This document shows, piece after piece, positions 33,020-46,160 of a stretch of 64,000 nucleotides of DNA (position 1 is its first letter; each line of letters begins with the position of its first letter). The notes beneath the pieces are model-generated. The model did no database searches, was not told the origin of the DNA, and worked only from the letters and a program-made list of their open reading frames with translations. The position numbers were made by a program, and so were the translations under genes. This stretch comes from Nissolia schottii (Eukaryota; Streptophyta; Magnoliopsida; Fabales; Fabaceae), in assembly GCA_003254905.1 (NCBI GenBank), contig QANU01003998.1, forward strand, positions 124,001-188,000, written 5' to 3'.

Positions 33020-36000
33020 GAAGTTCATCATCGAACTCTTCTTCTTCGTCACTGTCATTGTAAACATCGACTCTTGATCACTTGCATGTTGTTGGAGGTT
33101 TGGGAGTTCAACAATGTCAGGGTGATCATCAAATGTACTGTTGGCTAATGTTGTAGGGTTCAGAGACTCAACAATTATTGTTGCCAGGATAGGCTCCGAT
33201 AGTTGATATGCTTGATCAAATGTATTGTCTGAAGATTCGGTATGATCAAACTCAATTCGACCACTTGGCTTTCATTTCATCACAACTTTCCAACTTGATT
33301 GGCTACCTTCTGGATAGTTTGCGTAATAGACTTGTTTTGCTATTTTAGCAACAATGAACGGATCATACCCCCTATACTGCCGTGTAGGATTAATCTCAGT
33401 GGTCTTGTAGTCGGGGTGAGTCTGAGTACCGTTATGATCATACCAATCACAGCAGAAAAGTACAACATGATGAGATAGGTCATCGTGTGCATATTCCAAT
33501 TCAATAATTTGTTTAAGCATTCCATATCAATATATCATTGGTTGTTTCAGCAGCATTAGAATATTCACCCTTAACCCAAACCCCACTATTGTTTGTCCTT
33601 TGTCCAGTTGCCCATTCAGATGTGTGAAATTTGTATTCATTAACAAAATAAATGGGTCAATTAATTGCTTTGTTCAAAGGTCCCCAGCACAAACTCATCA
33701 AGTGATGGTCACTGCTACAATGACTTTGCACCTATATTAATTTTAAAACTAAGTTATACGTATCCAATTACGATAAAGGAAATCATTCGATTGAAATATA
33801 TAGTTTAAAGTTAAAGACATACATAATTTGCAAACCACAAAGGAAACATTTGATCGTCGCATTGATCACCAAATTGTTGTTGAAACATCCTGAAAACACG
33901 CATCGACATAATTAACATTTTTAGAAATTGTGTATAACAACTATAAACAAGATTATAAGGATTGGTTGAACTTATTGATAACATGGAAACACTTCTTCAC
34001 AATTCAATAGAACAACCAAGTGAGCTGCAACCCTTTCTTGCACATTCAACCAATAAGCGTTTGCTCTTCTAACTGCCTATCCAGTTTGCTTGAAAATTGA
34101 AAACGTCGACTGATTAGGTATTGCACCGACATCATCATTACGTCTTGCTATGGTTCTATTGCAATTAACATTAGCACCAAATTAGTATGAACAAAAATAA
34201 GAAGTTTCCTTTGTTAGGAATGCCTCGCATATCGACCCCTCAACTTGAAACCTATTTTTCACAGTTCTTTTGAATACTCCCATGCACCATTCAAATAGAT
34301 ACATCTACTTGTACTAAACCGGACCACACATTCGACCTTTGTATACTAAGTGTACAGGCAAATGCTCTATTACATCAAAAAACTCAAGGGGAAACACCTT
34401 CTCAATCGAACAAAGGATAATGAGAATGTTTTGCTCCATGACTAAGAGGTCTTCAGCGTCAACAATCGATGGGCACAAAGTTTTGAAAATTTGGCTCAGC
34501 TCGCTTATTGATTTCAACATACTCTTTTGGTAGTTCTCTGAATGCAATTGGGAGAAGACACTGTATAAACACATGACAGTCGTGACTCTTCATGCCAACC
34601 AACTTTCCTTGTGTAATATTCACACATCGAGCCAAGTTAGATGCATAACCGTCAGGAATTTTCAGTTGTTGTAACCAATGAAGAACACTTTGAACTTGTC
34701 AATTGTTCAGGGTGTAGCAGACCTTGGGCTTCATGAAGCGGCCATAAAAAATTTGTTGTAGGTTCAACTTGGGACGTCTACACAACTTTCAAATCTAGCC
34801 TTGTCTTCTTGTTGTCCTTGGTTTGATCAGTATCCATGACTGTATGCATTATATTTTTGAAAACGTTCTTTTCAATGTGCATAACATCTAACAATGACGA
34901 ACCAAGTTATCTTTCCAATACGGAAAATTCTAGAATATACTCTTCTTAGTCCAATTATGTTCTTCCTCTTAACCTAACAACTTTGCCAACTCCAGTTATT
35001 CCATAAGCAAGAAAATCATTAATGGTCCACATCAAAGATGCCCTCAAAACAAAATTCTGCTTCCTGGAGACGTCGTACACAAGCGCACTTGGATTCCACA
35101 ACTGGTTCAATTCATTTATCAAGGGCTGAAGAAAAACATCAATCTTTGCTTTAGGGTTGCTCGGGCCAAGAATTACACAAGATAAGAACAGGTAATGGTC
35201 TTTTATGCACATCTCAGGTGGTAGATTATAGGGTGTAACAATCACTGGCCAACATGAGTACGGTTTGCTAAATTGATTGTTAGGGGTAAACCCATCAAAA
35301 CAAAGCCTTAATCCTACATTACAAGGTTCTACAGCAAAGTCAGGGTACACTCTGTCAAAATGTTTCCAAGCTTCACCATGAGAAGGGTGAGTCATGTGAC
35401 CGTTGTTTCTTTTATTCTCAAAGTGGCATGTCATTTGCGGTGCTAAGCTCATGGATGCAAACGAATTCTTCAGTCGTGGAATCAAAGGCAACTAATGCAT
35501 TCGTTTATAGACGACATCTTTATAACCCCCCAAGGCCAACTCTCCTTGGCTTAAACCTATCGGCACCACAAAATTTGCATTGAGTGAGAGATGCATCATC
35601 ATTATAGTACAACATACAACCCGACCGACAACAATGAATTTTCATGGATCTATCTTAAGCGAAGTTTAGAAAAGACTTTCTTAGCTTGGTAAAAGTTTGT
35701 TGGAATTTTATTCCTTGGTGGTGTCAGCTCTTTAATGAAATCAAGCTAATGATTGAATGATCTCTAGATTTGATTAGCATTTGACTTCATAGTTAACAGC
35801 CTAGTTGCCACAGATAATCGTGTATGAACTGATTCTTCCCACACTGGAGTATTTGCTTCCTCTAACAAGCTATAGAAATTCTTGGCATCTGGATTGGGTT
35901 CCTCATGTAGTAAGTTGTCATTTTGCAGATCAAAGTCACCTTCAAAAGCATCGTGTACCATTTCTGAATATCTATCGTCATTAACTGTTTCTGGTTCGTT

Positions 36001-36315
36001 GACATAAGGCTAACTTGAACTCCCCACTTCATACTGACACCTACTAAATTTATTCACACCATTGACGTCTACCTCTCCATGGTCTATCCATATCCAATAA
36101 TGCAAACCAAACCCATTTCTGTAAAGATGCATTCTAAGCATTTCAACATCCAATATCTTACACTGCTTGCAAGAAAAACGCGGACATCTAACTCTTTGAG
36201 CAATCGATTTAACTATTCCGCACAAGTAGTCCACACCTTCCTAAAATTCAGGCTATATCAATCCCAGATTCTCGTAGCATCGGTTGTACATCCAAAATCG
36301 GTTTGACGGAATCAT
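33020..36315 (-). pseudogene. CACTA transposase (TNPD-like) remnant
   Basis: From right to left on the minus strand the domains appear in normal order. An N-terminal block at 36010-36315 has WMYNRCYENLGLI, VRCPRFSCKQCK and MHLYRNGFGLHYWIWIDHGE. A Transposase_21 core at 34955-35491 has GLRLCFDGFTPNNQFSKPYS, PVIVTPYNLPPEMCIKDHYL and LQPLINELNQLW. A DUF4218-like block lies at 34314-34574 (ENILIILCSIEKVFPLEFFD). A DUF4216-like block lies at 33272-33520 (HVVLFCCDWYDHNGTQTHPD). These are the usual parts of plant CACTA transposases. Frame changes and stops separate the blocks, so no complete protein is made. Introns may account for some breaks. Confidence 0.78.
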
Positions 36316-37939
36316 GTTTGCACACTTCCTACACTCACATTGCATTAAACCGTTTCAAAATTAATTATTTTTTTCTAATTTCATTATGCCAACATACATG
36401 CTTAATTCAACACAATTATTCCTAAATCATTCTAAAGCAGATTCCCTACAATCTTCGCAAACAACATGTAATCACCGTTGCCAGTAAAACAATTCAAACA
36501 AGGTCGGAAAGAAACGCTAAGCATTCCTCCCCCCCAGTCCATCCATATAACTTCATTCCTACAAATCTATCCTAAGAAAATAAGTCTCTATTCTACATAT
36601 TGTCATAACATACATACCTAAATGTCGATACAAACTTCAGCGACTCCTTCAATCCGCAATATAGATACTTTCTCCAATGTCCTAAATAAACATATCACGA
36701 CACAACAAATTCAATTACAAAATGACATTATTAATGAAAGTGAATGAAATAATTAAAAAGTAGCAAGAAGTAGTGATGGTGGTGGTGGATGTGGTGGTGC
36801 AGGAGATTGTGGTGGTGGAACAAGTTGTGGTGGTGGTGGTGGTTGCAGCACGTAGTGGTGGTGTAGGAATAAAGAGGAAGGATGAGGAAAGAGGAGAGGA
36901 GGGAGGAGAGAGTGGAAGAGAAGAGAATGAAAGGAAATGATGATAATGGGGAGTGAAATTCGACTAAGTTATTTTTCAGAACATTACCGTTGGCTATTTC
37001 TGATGGTAAATAGGAACAGTCCAACTATCATCGCTTTATCAAAATGCATCATTTAAATAATAAGCATACTGTTAGAATTGTGTCAAAAATTCTGACGGTA
37101 CGAAATTTTGTCAAATTTTCATTTTTGCTACAGTTGGAGATATTCGACGGCAACACATTTTGCATGAGTCACGATAGTTCTCACGCAAGACACATCACAG
37201 AACCTCAAAGTTGCATTTGGGAGTCCAGGGTCTTTACTGTCAGAAATATCCGACGCTAAAATGTCTTGTGCGAGTCACATTAGATCTCGTGCGAGGCACC
37301 TAACAGAACCTTAAGTTTGCTCTTTGATTTGTTAGTCTCGCGCGAGACAATAAATATCTCGTGTGAGATGGTTAGGGTTTAGGGTTTAGAGTTGTTGCCA
37401 TTGGAAATAACCGATGGTAACACACTACACCTTATATGATTTATGAATGAAATTTTTGCAACTTTACTTCTACCCTTCATTGGTCTAATCCATTTTTTCC
37501 AACTTTGCTTTAAATCTAGTGCTATAACATGATCTCCAACTTGCACACTACTCTTGTCTAAATTGGATTAGGCAATATTTCTTTGATCTTTCTTCTAATT
37601 CTTGCTAAATCTTCAATTACCAATATAGTTGGACTTAATATGGAAAATGTGGAATCACTCAAGGGAGGGCAAAATTATTTAGCAAATTCCTTATCAAATT
37701 TTGAGTATGAATTAGAAATTCTTTGGTTTTCTCAAATAATAATATTTGTACTCACTTGTTTAGAAATTAATGTGTTCATCGTCACTGATAACTTCGCTTA
37801 CAAATAATGGGGATTTTTCGTGTTGAAAAATAATAAATTCGTAATATGTTTAAGAAAAACAAACCACACAAGTTAGAAATCAAAATATACTTAACAATTA
37901 CAAAAATTATTAATAAAAAATAAAAAAAATTCTAATCTC

Positions 37940-38453
37940 CTTAGTTTGTAGGATCATCGTCAAAAGCATTATCAACGAAGGCATCCTCACTATTTCCCTT
38001 GTTTGTGCCCTTATCGTCCAACTCGGATAACAACATATTAGGAGGTATCTCACGAGCGGCCGACATGTTGGATCCAGCAGATCCACCGAAGATGGCCCAC
38101 ATCCTCCTAAGTCTCTAGTTCATCTGCCCCTTGACATTGTGTAGCTTCTGACGAACCTCTTGAGTCTTGACCATGTGCATGTGCAGCTCCTGGTTCAACT
38201 TGAACACGTGCTCGCGGAGCTCTTAGTGTTATTGTGTAGGTGTCCCACTAATAGCTGAAACCGCCGATCAATGTCCCCTCATTATAACCGAGAGTTGTGT
38301 CCCTCGGTCGTGCACGCAGTTGTGATTCATACCACCAACCACCTCGAGCCAGACTGTGTTCTCTCAACGAGGTTTGGTTGGGTACTCGTGGGCGTACTCT
38401 CAACCCGCTGAGTCTGCGCGGCCTGAAGTGCCTTCTCGAATGTAGCCTATGAA
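37940..38453 (-). pseudogene. possible second CACTA protein (coiled-coil, Ptta/En-Spm type) remnant
   Basis: The minus strand reads LREHVFKLNQELHMHMVKTQ with heptad-like spacing, then an acidic C-terminus (ELDDKGTNKGNSEDAF, then DNAFDDDP). Upstream it reads FEKALQAAQTQRVESTPTST. The right edge has a splice-acceptor-like run (tttttattttcatag) directly before it. A coiled coil followed by an acidic tail is common in the DNA-binding partner protein of plant CACTA elements. The match is by layout, not by a strong motif. Stops are present. Confidence 0.42.
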
Positions 38454-38475
38454 AATAAAAAAGTTAACGATTATT

Positions 38476-38755
38476 ATTATAGGATATTAAAATTTAACAA
38501 ATATATGAGAAATTAACATTAACGAATTATGTAATAAAACAATTAAAAATTGTTAATATATGAGAATACTCATCGCGATTTGTTGTGAATGATCCTCGAC
38601 CCACCGAGAACTGATAAACAAACATTTTCACATATGAAAACAAGATAAAACAGGACCTTTAGCACCTTAAATATTAAAAAGTATTTGTCAACCACCCTCT
38701 CTCTTGCCCCCACTTACTCACTCTAAAACATGTGCGAATTACGTTCTCTCTTAAA
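38476..38755. other. short non-coding link
   Basis: A+T-rich sequence between the CACTA-type reading and the tandem array. Nothing recognised. Confidence 0.35.
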
Positions 38756-39130
38756 CAAACATTACAAAAAAGATGAATAAACGTTAAAGAACAAATAAAC
38801 AAATATTATGAAACACAAAATAAAATAAAATGAGACCTCACATAAACTAAATGGTGAAAGTACCCCCTCTCTCCTGCTCCCTCCCTCACCCTCTCATAAA
38901 CAAATATTACAACACTCTTAAATAAACGTTACAAAACTCATAAACAAACATTATAATATATAAAATGAACATTACACTACACATGAACAAACATAATACC
39001 ACACAAAAATGAATATATAAACAAGCATTACACCATACAGAAATAAATAAATAAACAAACATTATGACAATCATAAACAAACATTACAATACAAATATAC
39101 AAACATTACATCACGCAAAATCATTACAAA
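38756..39130. repeat. degenerate tandem array of AAACAAACATTAC units
   Basis: About ten variants of the unit occur, such as AACAAACATTACAA, AACAAATATTATGA, ATAAACGTTACAAAA, GAACAAACATAATACC, AACAAGCATTACACC and ACAAACATTACATCAC, spaced roughly 20-40 bases. The core is the reverse complement of the GTAATGTTTGT phrase in the MITE at 794-1020, which may be a distant link. No coding capacity. Confidence 0.55.
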
Positions 39131-41040
39131 ATTTATAGAACAATATGCATAAAAGAAGATTGTCTTCATTTATGCTCTCCATAACATCTTAAGGGAAAAA
39201 AACGAAGACGAACCCCCAAAAAAAATGGTGGAAATGAATAAAGAAATAAGAAACGAAAACAAGAAAGGAACAAGAAAAGAGAAAATATATAGAAGAAGAA
39301 AACAACAGAATGAAAAAAATAATAGTTGCATGTGAAATAATTGAACAAAAATAAAAAGAGAGTGTATGGTTAGAGTGAAAAAAAAAGGAATAAAGAAGAA
39401 TGAGAGGAGAAGGAGAAGAGCGTGAGAGAGATAGTGGAGGAGAGAAAAAAAAATCAATATTTAACATTAGTGAACACTTAATAGATATTTTTTTTTTAGT
39501 GTATACAAAAATATTTCCCATATTCTATTTGTACAATTTTTGTACATCGGACAAGTTTTTACTCTAGCTGTTACTGTGATTGTGTAGCCTATGCACTTTC
39601 ACTTGGAAACTTTGTGTGGACGATAAGGTTTCTTTTCCCTGACAAATGGCATATTGAGTTTATGCTGCAAGTTTGCAACCATGTGAATAATAATCAAAGG
39701 AAAAACAAGAATTGAGGAATTAGGATCAAGAAAAACTTACGAATATATAATATTTTTGCAATCTCGCGTTAATATCTATACTCACTCCATTGTTCATTTG
39801 CAAGACTCGTTTTTCAAAATGTTAACAAAACAGCAATCATTAATTAGTGAATACTAGTTTTATTGGAAGAGAAATTAACTAGATCTTGTGAACTTCAAAA
39901 GGGTTTTTTTTTTCTTTCCCAAAACGGGTTGGATAAGTCACATGGCCAACATGATCTCTGATAGATTTGAGTTTGTAGTCTCATACGAAGACAACATGGG
40001 AAAAAAGAGATGGTGGGTCTCTTTTTTGTCAAAACAATCGCATTCTGGAAAGCAAATTCCCTCCGACAACCCTTATTCTCACACTTTCCACCAAAATTGC
40101 AAATTATTCTTCATATTGCTCTCTCGCAACTAAATCCTTCGTTACTTCACTCGCAATTCACTTCTTTATTCTTCCTTCTGAGCACTGAAAAGTCATACTT
40201 TTCCGAAGAAGAGAAATCTCATATTTTTCAACTGAATTGTGTTATTTAAACTTACTTTATAATGATTATTATATTGATTCATATTTCATTTTGAGCGAGA
40301 TTTTAATAAGACTATCATGTATCATTGAGTTCTCTTCTAATAATAAATTATGTAGTGTGAATGAGCACGGAATCCTACACGAATTAAGAACATATCTCAT
40401 TTCGATTTTAAATTAGGGCAAATTTATGTTCCATCATAATGGCTACAAAGTACAAAGTCTTTGCATGTTCCTGAATTTATAGTTTTGAGAAAGATAATTG
40501 GGGCAAACTCTGATAGCTGACAAGATAAACCGAAAAAATAAGGAACTTGAATTTACTTTATAAATAAACTATCATGGTTTTCTAATCTATTAGGATCTAT
40601 AAGCTTTGTGTTCGCATGCAAATATGTTGTAGGTCACATTCATTAAAAAACTATATGTGAAATATGTTAAAAGATTCCTCTTTTTTAAAAGTTTAATAAG
40701 ATGTATAAAAGCAATGAAATGATTTTATATATCTCTTATTTTAAGTTAAACACATTATATATTCTCACATAAAAGTTGAACAAGACTTCTTTAATTTTTT
40801 ACCATTCGCACACGCCTAAAGGAGAAACTAAGTGATTTTATGTCTCTTTACTCTATGATCTGAAAGACAATTTCAAGATCAAATGAGGAATCTATCTATC
40901 TTGGCTCATGTGGACACAAATGCCCTCACCTTTGTTTATTGATTATTAACTTCCTTCATGATTCCATAATTATCAAATCATAATATCCCACAAAAAAATT
41001 AATAGATGTTATATAGTATTATTGAAAAATGAATGTCCTT
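39131..41040. other. A+T-rich intergenic stretch without recognised gene
   Basis: A purine-rich run at 39190-39455 makes long Phe/Ser/Leu-rich open frames on the minus strand, which are composition artefacts. A plus-strand frame at 39888-40133 contains GWISHMANMISDRFEF and KKRWWVSFLSKQSH but matches no family I know and has no supporting context. Confidence 0.4.
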
Positions 41041-41260
41041 ATTCTAATTTAAATGGTATTCAATTAGATAGATATATATTGATATGACGGAGATTTGATG
41101 TAATACAGCCTCTAAATAGTCATCTAGGTGTTCATGTACAACACACATCTAAGAATAAGAATAATATCACTCTCTCAATTCTTTCTTTCTATCTCCTCTA
41201 TTACTTTTCCTAGCACACTTTCTCATTAGTTTCATAACACGTTATCAACACGAAACTCTT
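41041..41260 (+). mobile_element. Copia-like LTR end with primer-binding-site region (fossil)
   Basis: The phrase TTTCATAACACGTTATCAAC near 41230-41250 resembles the LTR end and primer-binding region of several plant Copia elements (AACACGTTATCAGCACGA). It follows a CT-rich leader like sequence that ends many plant LTRs. The left limit of the LTR is uncertain. The DNA from 41261 to 41758 may be its untranslated leader. No coding part follows. It looks old and incomplete. Confidence 0.42.
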
Positions 41261-41758
41261 TTTTTTTTTTAAGGTAGTAATTTCATTTTCATTTCATTTT
41301 TTTCATATCAATATAAACTAATTCCCTATTTAATATAACAATCATTTCATACCTCGTCAAAAAAGAAATGTAGATTATGTATCTCAATATCATTTGATAT
41401 CATATCATCAATCCATTTATGTTTTCCAATTCTCTTTTTTTTTTACCATTACATTTTGGTTTATTGTTCTAAATTTGTTTATTTATTTTTCTTTTTTTGG
41501 CTTTATCAACTCAATACTTTTCTATTTAGTTTTTTTTTTCTATAACCATTACCAAAGGTGAATGGTGATCGTACCTAAAACGGATAGTCATTCCCCCTGA
41601 AGTGAATGTATCATTGTTACTCAAAACTATTTGAGAATATTCTTTTTAATAAGATTTGCATATTCTCAAAAGCAAATATGTCAAAGGATCATTTTCCAAA
41701 GTGAATGAATCTTATTATTCAAACTACCAAAGTTCATTGTTCAAGGAGATAAATTATG

Positions 41759-42322
41759 TGTTCGCGAGTACAAAGTTACCTAAACACAAGGAAATGGTGA
41801 GAAAGGCTCCTTGACAAAAGCTCCAATGCTTGCACAAAAGCTTCAACCGAGTTCCTTTTGGACAAAAGCTCCAAATGAGTTTTTCTTGGAGAGAGTGAGG
41901 CGGTGGGGTGTGCCTTTAAATGCACTCTAACGCTCAAGTAAACACAAGTATTAGATGAGTTCTCTAGAGAGGGAATGAGTGATACCTAGTGACCTGAGGT
42001 CATTTGCTTTTATAGATAACAATTTCCCCATCTTATCTTTTCCTGCTTACCTAGGAGTTGGTTACGGATTAGGGGATGAGAAGTTGCGGCTACCTCGTTT
42101 TAGCTTTACTGGGCCAAATCGAACCCGGAGTCTTGGGCCTACGACCTTTTCCTCCTATGGGCGTCATGAAGTTCTTTCTCTTTGGGCCAATGCGAATATG
42201 TGAGGAGAACTTCTCTTACTCCTTAGTGGGTTGAGGCCTCTATGAGCGTTTTAGGGAATGTGAGCTTCTCTCCATCCTTAGAGGGTTAGAGCTCCCGGAC
42301 CTTTGGTTTTTAGCCTGTAACA
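41759..42322 (-). repeat. left (3') LTR of the Gypsy fossil
   Basis: It shares with 46896-47546 the phrases TTAGATGAGTTCTCTAGAGA, GGGAATGAGTGATACCTAG, TTAGAGGGTTAGAGCTCCCG and others in the same order. It lacks a segment of about 50 bases present in the other LTR near 47190-47250. Confidence 0.85.
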
Positions 42323-44722
42323 TTGGCCCCAGCACAAGCTCGCTATATTACTAACGAGTGTCGTGCTTTTTTTCTTTCAGGCTCTTATAGCTTGCTTTTG
42401 ATTTGATCATATTTTTCCTCTGAATTTTGTCACTTCACAGGTATTTTTGGTACTTCTATTTGTAATTTTCTATTGGACCTTATTGTCCCCACTATATTTT
42501 CTTTGACCTTTTCTTTTGAGAGCCTTCTATCAAAAAAATTGACTTCCCACCCCCTTTTTTGTCCTTTCAAACAAATTTAAAATTTTCACTCTCTCCCGTT
42601 ACTTTTTCATTTTATTTCTCCACTTCCCTACTTGCATAGAATAGAGAGCTATCGGAGACTGCCATTGTTCTCTCCCCTCCCCCACCCTCCGCCACCTGCT
42701 ACCACTTTTCTTCCTTCCCTTCCTCTTAGTGAGTCATCTCTCCCCTTCTTCCTTTTTATATTTCTCTTCCATGTTGATTTTGGTTGTGACAAATGGTGTC
42801 CCTTTCATATTTTAATAATCACTCAAAGAAATTTTATTGCTATGAAAAACTCCCCTATTGATCTCAAAGTTATATTTTTCTTTGAGTTTGTTAATGGATA
42901 ATTGTCATTGTTGCTTGTTTTTGGTGAGGACTTCAATATATGTATGTTTTCCATAGATGATTGATAAGAATAAATTTTGCTTTATTTTTTCTCCATTGTT
43001 GAGTTATGTAAAGCTTTTGGGAGGAAGAAAAAAATGAGCTAAAAAGATAGATGAATTTGATAGAAATTGGAGGGGGGAGGGGGTGGGGTCGATCACATGA
43101 CTGGCCCTAGGCTTCAAATTTTTTTTTTTTGTGTTGGTTTTTTTGTTCACTTTCATGAATGCTTGATTTTTATTTTGTTGAGTGTTGTCCTTGAGCTATC
43201 CTTTTACCTTCACTCAAAGAAAATTTAATCCTTACAATTTTTGTTGATATGGAAACCCCATTTTGTCTTAAAATTATGTTTTCTTTGAGTTTGTTAATGG
43301 AGGAATTCAATTTCTTTATATGTTGATGAAGACCCCATATGTGAATGTTGATTATATGTTTACAATGGATGAGTGTGTGATGGTAGGACTAGATTTTGGT
43401 CTTTATTTCTCCGTTGGTTGATGTGAAGCTATTTTGGAGGAAGGAAAACAAATAAGTCAAGAGAAGATATGAGACTTGATAGAGATCGGGGGAGGTGAGC
43501 TCCTGGGAAGTGCCTCCTAAGAGGAGAGCTACTGGGAGGTGGAGAGCTCCAGGAAGGTGGAGGGCTCCTGGAGGAGAGCTCTTGGGAGGCTAAGAGGAGG
43601 CTTTCTAAGGTAGAGCCTTCGAGAGCGAGGAGGGGTTCTCGGGCACGAAAGTGGAAAGTTAATTCCTTTGAGATTAAGACGTCTTGGTTTGAGTTCACCG
43701 CTGCTACCTCTGAGAATTTTTTGGACCAGGTTGAGCTCTTCTTTCTTGGGGCTGATCATTCTCGTTTTAGTGCTACTAGCCAGGTAACAGGGTCGAATAT
43801 TGTTAAGGAGAAGGTTCTACAGTCAGAGGAGGAGGCTCTGATTGAGCCGAGTAGCGATTCTGCTTAGGAAGGTTAGTCCCACTTTTTATTTTTTTGTACT
43901 CATAAGCTAAGTTCTCTTGATTTGTATTTGCATATTTGGGGGAATGCCCCTCTTTGCCTGTATTTGAGAAACTTGGGCCTTTAATACTTATGAGACCTTT
44001 GGATGTTTTGCTACAAGTTCATTTAACTCTTGTATTTTTGCATCCTTTATTTATACCATGCTTGCTTTCTTAATTTTGAATATAGTTGCAAGTTAATCTT
44101 TTTTATTGCCTCCAAGCTTGCGTCCAAGCTTGTTTTTGAACAATTTTTTAAAAAAAAAATATTATTTACCATGGCTTTTGGGTGGGGAGTGACTTTGATC
44201 GGCCTCCGGCCTTTGTTTGGGAAGGTAGTCCTTCCTTGTATATGCAATATGTAGAAAAGTATAAAAATTGTATACAAGACAGGGCTGTGTACCATTTGGC
44301 ATTCGGGCCCGTTAAAAAACCCCTTGGTAAACCTCTCTTGAAAAAAAAACCCGGGTCAGGAAAAGGGTACTCTCCTGTTGAGCATATATTTGGGATCAAG
44401 TGTAGATTTTGCAAAGATTGTTCGTATTCCAAGCATGCGAGGTCTCAGAACATATAACATTTGGCTTGTATGATACATTTTGTTGAACCTCTTCTAAGTG
44501 ATAAACTCCTTTTCGATTGAGGATTGACTTTCCTTGTTTGGGTGTTGGATGATCTTAGACGTTAAAGTCTACTATCATGACTTCAGCTCTGGTTTTGGAG
44601 TTCTCGTCCTGAGATTTTTTTCTTATGCCCCACTTCTAGGCTTGTCTGGTAGCATCTCCTTGAGAGCAACTGGTTAGCTTTCACTGTGATAACTTCTCCT
44701 CTTTCTGAAGGAAACTTCATGG
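42323..44722. other. interior of the Gypsy fossil without recognised polymerase
   Basis: This is where a Gypsy pol would lie, but no family motif is seen. It holds two related blocks (about 42810-42900 and 43195-43310, both with TTTCTTTGAGTTTGTTAATGG), a run of GAGCTCCTGGGAGG-like units at 43498-43590, and a plus-strand open stretch at 43498-43866 opposite to the element's own direction. Some Tat-lineage elements are known to carry an extra antisense frame before the 3' LTR, so this may be such a part. Confidence 0.45.
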
Positions 44723-46160
44723 CTAGGTGAAGTATAGTACCACAACTCCTAGCTTGTTTAGCATTTTTTGACCGATGATAACATTGTATGCTGATGGTCG
44801 ATCGACCACTACGAAGTTGATTTTCTCAGTTTGAGTGTTAGGTTGAGTTTCAAAAGTAACGGGTTGGGTAGTATATCGGCTTGGCTTTATTCGCTCTCTT
44901 GTAAAACTTATAAGCTCTAATTTGTGGGCCTTCAAGTAAGAAGGACTGAGTCCAAGCTTGTTGAAGGTGTCGCAGAATAGAATGTCTGCCAAGCTTCCTT
45001 GATCGATTAAGACTCTCTTTACTTCAGTATTGACCATGACGACTGAGATGATCATCGTGTCGGCGACTCCTTCACCATCCTCATTGGTGAAACTAATTAG
45101 TGGGATTGAGGGGAGTTTTTTGTGAGCCCAATTTTTGGTGGATACATGCATTATTTCCTTAAGGTGTTTTTTTCCTCTCAACTCTAGACTCTCCCCCACT
45201 TGCGAACCCACCTGAGATGGTATACTATTCTAAGGATCCTATCGCCCTCATTATCGTCACCATCTATGGAATTGGGTTCCTAACTTATTTTCCCTTCTGG
45301 TATTCCTTTTATCCTCTTCGGAGTTAGGGACCTTTGCCTTTTGGGCTTCTTACCCTTGCTGCTCATGAATTGTGCCATTACACTCTTTTCTTGTTGGAAG
45401 AGCTCCTTTACGGCCTCCCTAAGGTCAATACAAGTGTTAGTCTTGTGGCAACGGGACCGATAGAATTCACAAAAGGGGAGGTTATTCCCTTTGACTATAT
45501 TCCTTAGTGGTCTGGGTAGCAGAATATAGACAAAATTGACTATTTCCTTCAAGATTTACGATGGAGTTGTCGTTAGCTCAGTCCAATTTCGTTACCTTCC
45601 TGACTTTAAAACCAAAGCTTCCTTCTTCGACTGCTCCTGGTTTAGCCTACTGGGATATTGAGGATCTTTTCTATGTAAAGCTTTTCTTCCTTTTTTCCCT
45701 GTTGATGCGCACCTCTACCCTTCGGTTGAATTCCTTGAGCATCTTTGGTTCCTGCCTGAGGATTCTTTTGAGAATAAGGTCCCTGGACAGACTCCAAAGC
45801 ATAGTGCCATCAGTCTTTGTTCAATCTTAATGCTCTCCACCAATAGGCCAATGGCTGTCTTGGGCTACCTTATGCTTATGGTGAATTAAAGCACGAATTT
45901 TTGGGAAAGATCCTTGAAGCTTGTAATTGACCTCTTTGGTAGAGAGAACACCACTTTTTCATATGAGAGTTAGTGGGAATGCTTTGCAAAGTACAATGTT
46001 AGGTGCTTGCATCAACCAAGTCTTGGACTTAAATGCTATGAGGTGTTCTCGTGGATCTGAGGTTCCATCGTAGGCTTTTGCAATATGGGAAAGCATGGAA
46101 TTTTTAGGCGGGATAATGCAAAAAATCTCATCAAAGAATAGGCTATCGTTCACAATAGAC
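44723..46160 (-). pseudogene. gag and aspartic protease parts of the Gypsy fossil
   Basis: On the minus strand, right to left, there is a gag capsid-type part (about 45959-46153, with AKAYDGTSDPREHLIAF), a Cys/His-bearing stretch (about 45280-45552) and a pepsin-like protease fold part (44723-45211, with LIDQGSLADILFCDTF and VVDRPSAYNVIIGQ). Order and motifs fit plant Gypsy elements, especially the Tat side of the family. It is a fossil with several breaks. Confidence 0.72.

Larger units (their letters stand above)
31956..38475 (-). mobile_element. decayed CACTA (En/Spm) transposon
   Basis: The left end TACTACAAGAAAAACACGC differs by one base from the CACTACAAGAAA terminus of plant CACTA elements. 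Many short subterminal motifs follow in both orientations (TTACCGTCGAATGTATC, CCGATGGTAATTATATT) at 31978-32430 and again at 36980-37425. Minus-strand transposase pieces lie between. The right terminus is not found. The subterminal motifs stop near 37425, while a second CACTA-type reading continues to about 38455, so the right side may be rearranged or two elements may be joined. Multiple stops and frame changes make it non-autonomous now. Confidence 0.72.

Noticed and set aside
39166-39521. Phe/Ser/Leu-rich frames on the minus strand
   Set aside because: Purine-rich plus strand gives these by composition.
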